Source of the DNA: Triglochin maritima
Taxonomy: Eukaryota; Streptophyta; Magnoliopsida; Alismatales; Juncaginaceae
Assembly: GCA_963682175.1 (NCBI GenBank)
Contig: OY821775.1
Location: 13,054,501-13,118,500, forward strand
Length of the DNA stretch: 64,000 bases
Direction: 5' to 3'
Under the pieces are notes generated by a model. That model was given only the letters and a program-made list of their open reading frames with translations. It did not search any database and was not told where the DNA came from. Positions 54,201 to 64,000 of the stretch are shown piece after piece. Both the position numbers and the translations under genes were made by a program. Every line of letters starts with the position of its first letter. Position 1 is the first letter of the stretch.

Positions 54201-55947
54201 CTTCAATGATAATTTGTTATCACACAAAAACACATGATCTTTGCTTCCATTGCACTCTCCTACTTTTTTTCATATAACTAGCATTTTCTTCAATTATCTT
54301 GTCCTTTTAAGTATTCATCCTCTATATATAAGGTATTTCTTGGGCACAACATATTCATATGTACTTACATCTCCCTTCTTGTAGTGATTGCACTGAAATT
54401 GTGCATGCACTCAGTTTTAGTACTACTTAGCTTTAACCCTTTTGATTCTAGAGTACTACTCCAACACTCTAGTTTTCTATTTACAGTTAGCTGACTCTCA
54501 TCAATTAAAGACACATTATATGCAAAAGAGCATACGCCATGGAACTTCGGAGAGTTGTGTTGTATACTTGTATGACCTTTGGTGCAATTATATCCTAATA
54601 AGGTAGACCTAGTCCTGCTATCACATATCCTCACTCCAGTTACTATTCCATTATACATTATCATGAATCAAATTAATGTGGTAATCATTATTTAATTTTT
54701 TATCGGTTAATCATCATGTCAATTATGTAGAGAGATTATCCAAAGTGTGGTGTCGAATCAATTGTTATCACTACAAGGTAGTCTAGACTTCCAGTTTGAG
54801 TTGGAATCTGGTTTCATCCTCATGCCACAAAAGATTGGTATACTCTGAATCTGTCATTTGTCTATTTTATGGGATTTTATAGTATTGAAATGAGTCCAGG
54901 AATAATTCTAGCATTATCATTATTGCAAGAACATTATAATTCGAGATTTTTTTCTTATATAACACTGTTTATGGCATTTAATCCATTTCTTCAGGTAATT
55001 TTTGTCAGCGGTGATGACCTAATTTTAGAAGCTTTTAAGCGCATGAGAGACAATCAAATAGGAGGGGTTCCTGTTGTTGCAGGACCTAATAGGAATATCA
55101 TCGGAAGCGTCAGCATACGTGATATTAGATTCTTATTGCTCACACCCGAGCTTTTCTCCAACTTCAGGTACTATTTTTGTCAGGGTTCAGTTCTTTTCCC
55201 TGGTCTTGTCCCAAATATGCAAATCAGTTAAAATCAAAATGCCAATGGTTTACGTTCAGAGAACAGATTCTAGTGCACTGTTGGGAAAAGAACATTGATA
55301 TAAGCCTTAGGTTGCTGACTTTACATTGAACTTGCTTTTCCCTTTTGCTCTGAATTTCCTTACCCGCACAGGTGTTGCTCTGAATGATGGGAAATATATC
55401 TCAATGACCTTGAAGGAAAGTAGAAAGCTGTGTTAGCATGAGATGGAACACAATTGAAGTTATCTTTCGAGATTGAATTGAATCGTCAAAACTTATGTTC
55501 AATTTGATTGATAAAAAAAACCAACGTTCAATTTGCACATGCTATATGATGATTGGTTGCTTTTCGACAGTTTCATTACCAAACTTTAAATTCATCATGA
55601 TTGATATAATCAATTATTTAATCTAGTGACCGCATTCACGTCTCTTGGTGCATGACAGGCAACTAACTGTCAAGAACTTTCTGGAAAAGCTATCAATGCT
55701 CGGCCCAGAGACGCAAAACTCGTCCACACTCTCACCTCCAACATGTTCGATGGATGCTTGTCTTGGGAGCATCATCAACACGCTGGCCTCAAGGCGCACC
55801 CACAGGATACATGTGGTTGCTGGCGAGGAGCGCGAGGTCGTTGGGGTCGTAACGCTCAGGGATGTCATCTCCTGCTTCCTCACAGAGCCTCCCAAGCATT
55901 TAGACAACTACTTTGAATGTAGCATGAAAGAGATGATGAATCAATGA
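51208..55947 (+). CDS. SnRK1 gamma-like CBS-domain protein
   Basis: Exons 51208-51370, 51462-51904, 52681-52947, 54995-55167 and 55659-55947, all GT-AG and phase-consistent, give 444 residues. The ATG follows a CTCAG acceptor; an upstream in-frame ATG (51184) lies in the presumed 5' intron. Four CBS-type segments bind adenylates in this family: IPADTLVADAVRILSEHKIL; MLLLSKYRLRNVPVIEPG; LILEAFKRMRDNQIGGVPVV; and a last one around TLASRRTHRIHVVAGEEREV with VGVVTLRDVISCF. The closest relatives are gamma-type regulatory subunits of plant SNF1-related kinase (KING1-like). A Gly/Ala/Val-rich stretch at 115-168 sits between the first two CBS motifs and is absent from KING1 as I remember it. Intron 4 carries a LINE remnant. 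Confidence 0.9.
53345..54670 (-). mobile_element. RTE-type LINE remnant in intron 4 of the CBS gene
   Basis: At 54365-54664 the minus strand encodes SLIDESQLTVNRKLECWSST and LESKGLKLSSTKTECMHNFS, the region directly after the reverse-transcriptase catalytic box; the box itself reads FAYNV instead of F/Y-A-D-D. About 1 kb further along the minus strand, a TTGTTGTTGTTCT tail (53345-53357 on the plus strand as AACAACAACAACAATC) with AATTCCAAACTTGTTAGGAT looks like the RTE/SINE 3' end. The two parts have the right order and strand for one 5'-truncated, decayed insertion. Confidence 0.65.
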
Positions 55948-56935
55948 GTGATTTACAAGCTCATCAATGCTGAACTCTTAACCTCTGTTTTCTTTCTTTC
56001 TAAGGCTGCCTTGTCACTATAGAAGCTGGAATTCTTGCCTATGAATTTCATTCCCTTCTATTTCAGATGGAAGTTTAGTTTCATCGGATTTTTCTTACTG
56101 GGAATTTTGACCTCATAACAATGATAAGCTGATATAAGTTGATACAATGGCCGAGCATGTATGTTGGAATACATATTCTTTTGTACTAGTCTAGCTCGAG
56201 CATAGATTGCTATTGATCTTGTTTAGTTCATATCTTGTAATGGTATCTTGGCATAAAATGCTGTTAGCTTGTAACCTAGCTAATGTGTTGACATTTGCCA
56301 TTATTTAATAAAAAAATTAATGCTTTCAAAACATTTTTTTTTTGTTTTTAGCAGTTCATACGGTGGACAAATTATTCTTCCCTGCTATTTAGAAACTAAA
56401 AGCTCAACCTAAGCAATACTCATATATTTAACTGTTTATAATGCAATATTCTCATACCACTGAATGCAAAGATCACGAATAAGATCACAATAGAATGCAA
56501 AGAAGAGTTTTCCGATAACAATTACCGTAGAATATGTGAAGAAAATGTGTTACGCAACAAATACGTTTCAAGAGCTGAATGCTTTTTGTAAGTTCGTTTG
56601 GTGCAAAAGAAATAATAAAAATTTTAGAGGTCTTGCAAACGTTAATAGACAAGACTTGTTTTTGATATAACACTTGAAAATTGTTTAAATGTGCCATAAC
56701 AGAAAAGTAACTCAATTAGTCAAGTGGATCGATTTTAACAAAGAAACTGAAAATCTGAAATGGAGTGTCGTCTCCTTCTTGTGTCCTGAAAAAAGTCCAC
56801 GCATTTGATTCTCAAATATACCACTTGGTAATTTATTATATTGGGGAATTAGGAGCAGAAATAAACCTTAAGAACGGAACGTTTCGGCAAAATTGCCCAA
56901 ATCTTATACCCAAAAGTTTTAGATTATGTTAAGTA
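55948..56935. other. CBS gene 3' UTR and spacer
   Basis: T-rich 3' flank with AATAAAAAAATTAATG near 56308 that could serve for polyadenylation. No gene seen. Confidence 0.45.
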
Positions 56936-56937
56936 GT

Positions 56938-56962
56938 TGGGCCGGATGGGCCGAGAGGCCCA
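56938..56962 (+). promoter_or_regulatory. Cluster of three site II (TGGGCC) promoter motifs
   Basis: TGGGCC at 56938 and 56947 and GGCCCA at 56957. Site II elements mark promoters of plant growth and housekeeping genes. A plausible leader ending in GTGGTC|GTAAGT (about 57065-57077) follows. Confidence 0.55.
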
Positions 56963-58303
56963 TTAGGTTGAAGCCCCAGTTCGAACTCGCAATCGAAACA
57001 TATCCCAAAATTCCACTTCCAAACTTCAATCTGCCCTTCGATTCGCCCCTTTCTTCGTGCCCAAGTGGTCGTAAGTAGTCGTAACCACCAATCTCTACCT
57101 TTTCACATAAAATGTTGTAATAATCTGTTCTAGTTTTTGGGATTTCGGACGTGGTGTTGACTTGGGAGTGTCTGTTTGAGTTACCTGAAATCCCTTTCCT
57201 AATTCGAATGCCGAAAGAAAATGGAATTTCGGAAATTTTGTTTGTTTGTTAGTGATTTGGCATCGGATTTTAGGTCAATATCATCTTTAAAGTGTCATGA
57301 TGTCTTCTATGTGATTGCCTTAGGGTGCTCAACATAATCAAGCCTTATTTCTATTAATGAGATAACTAAATGATTCATAAGTTAAGGAAACATGTTTTGA
57401 CTGAAATTCGGTGTCTTCTGCCAAGGCGAAAACTCAGCCGAAATGTTGGTCGAATAAATAACATAAGATAATGATGCTCCAAATGTTTAATTCTATAATA
57501 TTGTTAGAGAATAGCCCACGTCAGTTAATTTAGGGACTTTCTTCTGGGTTATAAGTTGTAGGGTTTCTCCACTCATCATCAATTAGTTTTGAGTTGGATA
57601 CTCACACTTCAATAGATACGAAACGCAAAGCTCGACAAATTCAAATTAAGCAATTTGTTGTAATGCAGACCTTTTACTAGAAATATGTCATTTTTTTGAT
57701 GTTCGATGCTAGGTTTGCAAACTCAAAGCTTCTAAGCTCAGTGTTGTCACTTTCTTGCTAGTTTTTGTGCACATTTTGCAATATGCCTGTTTCCAATTAT
57801 GATAGATGTTTTAGTCTGACAACAGTTATGTATGAGGACTGTTTTATTATATCGAATTTGATGACCAGTCAACCTAGTAATTTTTAGCCCTTCATAAGCT
57901 TAGTATTTTTTAATGTTTGTAATTAACAAAATAGCTATTTTTTATGTCAGAGTTTTCTTTTGTTCCTTTTTCTTGAAAAAAAAGGTTCTCGTGTTAAAAT
58001 GTGAACAATGAGATTATTTAGAGATTGCGGCTACCTCTGTGGGAAAAAAACATAATTGCTTAGCATGCATGTAGTTCCTGAAGGAAAATATGTTCAATCA
58101 TACATTTTTACTTTTTTTCTAGTACATTAGCTAACCGATATTTGTTCATGTAGAGATTTTTTCTAGTCATATTCAACTTGTTGTATTACTGAACCAATCT
58201 CTATCACTTATTCTTTTCTACCATCTTACTCAAATTTCCAAGAGAAAATTCAATTAGGCATCCTTTCATCATTTTCATTAAATCTTCTCTTATTGGTTGG
58301 CAG

Positions 58304-59742
58304 GGGAATTGTTCCTAAAAGAGCTAAAGGAAATAATAGCCTGATAGTGAAAGCTACTCTCTAAGAAACATAATCAGTGACAGTGATGGCATTGGCACAT
58401 TTCCAGGACTATAGCCTTCTTCAGGTTTGATCTCTTTTATCGTCTTAAATTTCAATGGTAGTTCTGTTTGACATGTCTTCAAAATCCTTTTGGTGATGCA
58501 GTATATGTGGTCATCCTTTCAATTCACATATTATACCAGCAATAAAATGTTCTTGAATGCATGTAATTAGCAATAAAATATGTGGCATTCTTTAGTATTT
58601 AGAAAAATTAGATTGTTGTCGCTGTCATTTCTTTATGTGATTATGAATCTTGTTCTATTTGTAATGCACGCTCGTCTTACGACATCCTTAGAAGCTTCTT
58701 TTGGCTTTTGTGAATATCCATCATTTGGATGTAGAATTACTGTCGTTAGATAGCATAGGATTTGTGTTATGAAAGGTTGTCTTGATTCCTAAGCTCACTA
58801 GAAAGGTGGTTGGTGGTAGACTTTGAAGGAACTTTTGCTCTTTTTGACGTAATGCTCAATCACACTTTTTTGTCTTTCATTTTCGTTTCCGTTTCCTTTG
58901 GTGTGTTGACCAACATAATTTAGGCAACGACAAGTTATCAGGTGAATTAAGCATTGGTTGCATATCTTCACATCTTTGTCAGTTGTTATAGTCAATGTCA
59001 ATGATACTGTGGGTGTAGTAAGGGAGGTCGCTAGTGCGTAGTCGTATCCCTGAGCTGACAGAGAGAATGTCCCCAATTGACCCATGATGCAAAACAGAAG
59101 AATAACTATTTACAACTTCACAATACATAAGAAGCACTAATAGTTTACCAATCAGAAAAAAGAAGTGCAAATATTTGAAGAGTTATTCAACAGTTCCTCT
59201 CTAATCTGGCCTCTTTTTGGTCCAACTTGAGTAGGAAAGATGTATGTGTCGGGCCTGCCGGTTGTTAGCCCTTTGTCTCAAACAACATATTAGAGTATGG
59301 TTTCCATCTCAAAACCAATTGGTATCGAGTGGAGTGAATCAAAATTCTGTAACTCCCGAAAATATACCTTATTGTCTTTCCTATGTAACTATAGTTAACA
59401 ACTTAGGTGTATATATTTATAATTTCTCTGCTTTCGTCCTTGGGATAACTCGGACAACAAACTGAAATTTTTGGTGTGGAAGATCCATTGTTGAACAATT
59501 CAGTTGTTTCGTGTGGAAGGGGACATCATTTGTTTGTTCTTTTGATTCCATGTAAAAATCTAATGATCCCAAGCTCAATCTGGATCTCATTGTGTGGCAG
59601 AAAAGACTAAGACCAAGCGCTCGAAGCTGATAAGCTAGAGAGGGATACTGAGAGCAAAGAAAATTTGACATCTTCTAGCTACAAGCCTACGATCATCAAG
59701 ATGAAGCAAAGGAATGATAGAATGGTGTTCAGAGGAAGACTG
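58304..59742 (+). CDS. Unidentified gene, two candidate exons
   Basis: Candidate exon 58304-58425 follows TTGGCAG and contains ATG GCA TTG at 58386 (MALAHFQDYSLLQ), with donor CAG|GTTTGA in phase 0. A second candidate, about 59610-59742, reads QALEADKLERDTESKENL and TSSSYKPTIIKMKQRNDRMV before a CTG|GTAAAA donor. The two do not join in frame directly, so a missing exon or a wrong border is likely. Together with the site II promoter at 56938 they suggest a real gene running rightwards, perhaps interrupted by the LTR element at 61292. I do not recognise the family; the second exon is charged and coil-like. Confidence 0.35.
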
Positions 59743-61291
59743 GTAAAATTTTGGATTACCTTTCCCAGTAAAACAATAGTAATATACGAAAAACACCTTT
59801 GACCTTTGTTATCTGAGTTAACTTTTAATTGATTTTTATTCTGGTATGGCAATTTGTGTGTTATCTATAGACATCAATACCTCCTAACCCTGTTAGGTTT
59901 GGTTTGGATTGAGAACAATCTAGAGCTGCTACTAACTTTGTTGAACCAAGTCATACTTTTTAATCTTGTTTGTCAAACCAAACCAATTTAAACTTGTTAA
60001 ATTTCGGTGTGGATCGATTCAGCATTTTTTCTTCTTCATGTCTTTCCTTGAATGGAGGTTAGTGCCAAGTTGGGTCAGTAAACACTATAGTAGATTACAC
60101 TTTCTCCTACATAAACCACTTTTCCTTTGAAACAACACGTATAATTTTTTTTGAAAATTACCTTTTGAAGCTATTAACCTGTAAGCAGATAGTCTAGCCA
60201 ATTTATGATCTAACCAAATTTATTACAACTGTTTCAGTAATACCCAATCTGTACATATGGAACATTATCCATTTTCGTATGAGTTATGATGGCTACATTT
60301 GTACCCGTGATTGCAGATGGCACCATGCACAAACAGTTCCATTCAATACCATACACAGTCTTCTTCCATGATAATATTGAAGATAAGCAAAATTAAATGG
60401 GGTTGCACCTCAATTACTAAATGCCCTTCTCCACAAAAGTGTCAAAAGAACAGTTATTTGTAGTTTGGATAAGCCTAGCAGTGCCAAGTTGTGCATATGT
60501 GGCCATCTAATCTAGTCACCAGTTATAACGGATAAGGGATGTCTACTTCCAGGACCTGTTTTGCTAATTTCCTTTGCTTGCACTACTCTTGGGAGAACCT
60601 TGTCTTATTGTCATAATTGGTTCAAATCCAAATTATCACTCGCATTATCATTAATATTTCGCTTGTCTGGGAGCTGCTTAGGTACGCTTGCAAGTTTGAA
60701 TCTTGGTAAAAAATAAAAATAAATCAAAGGCATGATCTACATAGTCAAAAGGTCTTACCACCTTTTACCCGTCACTCCTAATAAAAATAACTACAAAACA
60801 TATCTGTTGTCCGTACTCTGTATTCGGTCTACTTAAGATTCCAGCTTTTCGTGCATTCTTCGAACATATATAATTAAAATTAAAATAAAGGGTCACAGGA
60901 ATCCTTAAGATATTATTCTCACGTTGAACGTCATCAAGTCATGCTTTGTCTCTGTCTTTGTGTTTTTAATAGAATATGCATGGGAAAAGGCTTGTCCACC
61001 TTATACAGATTTTTTGGTCAGTTGGCGTGATCCGTAGAAGCATCTTCCATTTCCCACTTCGGGAGCTTTAATTAACTTTACTGTCATAGTAGAGTGAGAA
61101 AATTACTTGCAACTGAACCTAATTCATCAATCCATAGATGCATGAACCTTTCAGTAAAAGATGATGTGATTTTTGTAATTCTGCTTTTCATCTTCTGATC
61201 CTTTCAAGAATAGAAGTGTATATATTGGAACATAATATTTCTTTTTGTTAGCTTGGATAAGTTTACTCTTCTTTTGGGGTTATAATAAAAC
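59743..61291. other. AT-rich DNA, nothing supported
   Basis: May be intron of the candidate gene upstream. No exon or repeat that I can defend. Confidence 0.35.
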
Positions 61292-63332
61292 TGTAACATC
61301 CCAGAACAGTGAAAAATTTAAAATTTAAACAAACCGAGATCTCAAGACAAGAGTCATCAAACGAGAATGTTACTCATAAATATATAACCAGTCGGTGCAC
61401 CACAATACAATAAAGTTTGTCAAAATACATGATTACATCAATACACTGAAAGACAGATACAAGTAATCATGAAAACCTCGAAGAGTTCGAAGAGGATCTT
61501 GACCCCAAAATGTGTGTCCGCTGTCACAACCCGACAGAACCTACTGCGGTCCTGAAACATGAATCAAACAACAATGTTTGAGTTTCTCATTAGGAAACCC
61601 CGTATGTCAAGCTCGCCTATATGAATGCAACAGTACGGTAAATGAACCTATCATACTAATAGCATGTCATATCATCAACTGCAATGCAACAAATCTCCTT
61701 CAAAGGTAAAACAAGACCTCAGTCCCTCGGCAACAACAAATACCCTCAATGGGTCAACAAGGACATCAGTCCAGCAACAACAACGTGTCTCCCTCGAAAA
61801 CTTACCGTAGGCACATACGATCTTGCGGACAGTACGTGACGCATCCCCACACGCGACTAATCGAGCCAAATGGATCGGTGAGGAGCGTCTGTACTTCCGT
61901 GCAAAGTGAACCACGTGGTCTACACCACCCCAACGGAGTCGTAGCTCGGTCGGTCCAACCATTCCCCGATAGGTGCCCAATCGAGGAATCATCGCCGGAA
62001 CAACATCGACGGCATCGCCGACACAACATCGACGGTACAACATACGTCCGACTTCAGACAACACAACCACAAGCCGGAACATCGTCGGCGAAAACCTCGG
62101 CGGCATCGCTGGTACAACCTTGGCGGTACAACATACGTCCGACACAACATCGGACATGTGATGCATTGCATACATCGCATCATATATCGTTCATTTAGAT
62201 TAACTTTATATCAATAAATGATACTAAGGTATGTGTTTAGTCTTATTTAAAGAATACATGGACCTGAATGCAAATTACCCATATCTCAAGCATAAACGCG
62301 TGCAAGAGATTCATTTCTGTCATAAAGACAAAGTTCAAGATTATCGGGGTTCAAGTTGAAGTTCATCCAAGCATAAAAGCATTCAAAGACCTAATTACAA
62401 AAATGTCAATGACCTAAGCACAAAAGTAACCAGGAACTTAATTGCAAAAAGTCAAGGACCCGACTGCAAATTACAAGTACCAAAATATTATTTTGGAGAA
62501 ATTCTAAAGAAAAATCAATTTGGATCTCCAAATATATGAAGAATTAATTCGAAGCTCAAAAGAAAGGAAAGAAATCAATCCGGACGCGCAAATGACATTT
62601 AAATCATACCATAAACACATAGGAAAAATTCGGATTAAATCTGAGCCAAAATTGTGATTTGCGGCGAAAATGCCGCACCCCTTTCAATCCGTGCTCCCGG
62701 ATTTTGTCCAGTCGTGTCATGACGCGTGTACTTTCCTATTTCATACTTGGGTCCCTTGTATCGGCTATAAATAGCTCCGAAACGATGTTGAGAAAAACGA
62801 GTTTTTATTCCATTCTATAGCAATAAAATTTTGTTCGTTTATTTTGTGTTTTTAGTTTTCTTTTGTAAGTTCTCTAGGACTCATTCTCATTCCCTCCATC
62901 CATGAGTTTCTAACTCTCTTCAAAGGGTGGGGGTGACGGATTTAGGGTGACGAGAAGAAGAATGATGTTATTATTTTAATTTCGTGTTAGTATATTTTGA
63001 TTACTTGAGTTTATGTTAAGTCATTTATCATGTAATACTTTATAACTAATGTGATTTATTATAAGTTTCAGATTTCTCTAAACAAAACCAGATATCTAAA
63101 CTCTCACCCGCTGGACTCTCATCCATATTTGATTTATTCTTAGTTTGTTTTTGTTGTTCTTGCTTTAGAAAATTAAAAATTAAAAATCTCAAACCAACCT
63201 TATTTCTCTCTCTTTCTTTCCTTAATCGAAAGTCACAAAAATAACAATATCTCTCCCTCCTTGTGTTCGACCCGTACTTGTCACGTCTTCATTGACGTCG
63301 TGCACTTGCGGTATAAATTAAATTCCCATCAA
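61292..63332. mobile_element. Gypsy-type LTR retrotransposon sequence
   Basis: Starts TGTAACATCCCAGAACAG. It contains tandem-like blocks around 61985-62150 (CAACATCGACGG, GGTACAACATACGTCCGAC twice), TGATGCATTGCATACATCGC at 62159, a CTATAAATAGC box at 62765, and ends near GTGTTCGACCCGTACTTGTC...GTGCACTTGCGGTATAAATT...CATCAACA, a typical 3' LTR junction of plant gypsy elements. One LTR may span 62159-63332, with the part before it from the same or another element. No gag-pol frame is intact. Confidence 0.55.
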
Positions 63333-64000
63333 CAGGTCCAGACCGTAGTCTGCAGGGCCATCATGCTCCACGAGTCAAACATCAACATGCATTGGGATCT
63401 GCAATCCCTCATGTCTGCAACTCTACTTAGAGTAAATCAACAACTCGTCACACTACAATCCAACAACGGAGGTGGCACGACCCAAGTATCCACATTCTTC
63501 CACACGGCGGTCCCGGGGCAGGCACGAGCAACGTACCCGCTGACACATCCTGGCTCACGCGCTAAGCGAGGACACGAGTTTCCGTGGACAGAGTTAACAC
63601 AGCACAAAGATCGGAAATTCGGTTCTGCGCACAAACGGTCGACCGAAATAGGCTATCCGGTTGACCGTTCCCAATAGGTTCGGTCGACCAAAAATCTGCA
63701 TCGGTCGAACTCTCTGCACATCACTTAAGTCCCAACGGTCGAACAACAATCTAAAACCGGTCGACCGAATACGGGTCAAAATCTGGAGTCTGGTCAAAAT
63801 CATACAAGTCTAATCGGTCGACCGACTCAAGGGTTCCGGTCAATCGAAAACTACCAGGGGCATCCTAATAGTCTAGGTCATAAATCAATCGAACAAGATA
63901 AATAATCAGTCGAACAACATGCAATAATATCAAGTTCACTTAAGTTCCGGTCAAACCCAAAAATAGGAACGGTCGACCGAAAACTAGCAGGAAATCCTCC
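63333..64000 (+). repeat. Retroelement internal sequence with GGTCGACC cluster
   Basis: A short open stretch (63340-63600, VNQQLVTLQSNNGGGTTQVS) has no firm match. From 63637 to the window end at least five GGTCGACC sites and several variants occur (AACGGTCGACCGAAAT, ACCGGTCGACCGAATA, ATCGGTCGACCGACTC). It continues beyond the window. Confidence 0.5.

Noticed and set aside
61675..62198. Overlapping 149-166-codon frames on both strands
   Set aside because: They lie in GC-rich tandem-like LTR sequence and read through repeat blocks; no protein motif.

Overview
The window is nuclear DNA of a flowering plant, most likely a eudicot. The genes have many introns with GT-AG borders, AT-rich introns and TATAAATA boxes. 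The proteins are plant families: glycosyl-hydrolase-35 beta-galactosidase, cytokinin dehydrogenase, class III peroxidase, tetraspanin, cytidine deaminase and an SnRK1-gamma-like CBS protein. The mobile elements are MULE, FAR1-related, PIF/Harbinger, RTE LINE, copia and gypsy types. I cannot name the species; all family calls rest on reading motifs, because no search could be run.

The ordinary gene backbone is sparse. It consists of the 3' end of a beta-galactosidase (+, 821-1785), an eight-exon SAM-methyltransferase-like gene (-, 14072-18663), a single-exon cytidine deaminase (-, 21031-21912), a two-exon tetraspanin (-, 32454-35827), a five-coding-exon CBS protein of the SnRK1 gamma class (+, 51208-55947), and the start of an unidentified gene (+, about 56938-59742). 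Three host genes survive only as pseudogenes: cytokinin dehydrogenase (2730-4234), a UDP-glycosyltransferase (12209-12632) and a peroxidase cut off by a Harbinger insertion (31345-31899).

Mobile DNA fills the rest. (1) A MULE at 4819-8296 has 39-bp terminal inverted repeats, a full transposase and an OTU-type cysteine protease exon. A 1.24-kb deletion relative of it lies at 43395-44634. (2) A module at 36517-42748 holds a truncated FAR1-related (MULE-type) transposase facing a plant-mobile-domain plus ULP1-protease gene. Both genes carry the same 22-bp minisatellite, in the sense direction, inside an intron that starts with similar sequence. (3) A complete Harbinger element (45229-47724, TTA target duplication) encodes an intact-looking DDE transposase and 72-bp repeats. 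The same repeats recur in a transposase-less relative at about 30610-31347, and an ORF1-like Harbinger fragment ends at 28699. (4) LTR pieces (25915-28205, 28703-30540, solo LTR 48187-48737, 61292-63332) are present, several carrying clusters of the palindrome GGTCGACC. (5) RTE-type LINE fragments, SINE tails, a Stowaway end and two long-armed foldback elements complete the set.

The most unusual content is the convergent FAR1-related/ULP1 module with its shared array-bearing introns. Next are the GC-rich hairpin arrays inside the MULE intron and termini, and the GGTCGACC clusters found in unrelated repeats. Two separate MULE-superfamily transposases in this window are each paired with a ubiquitin/SUMO-type cysteine protease.
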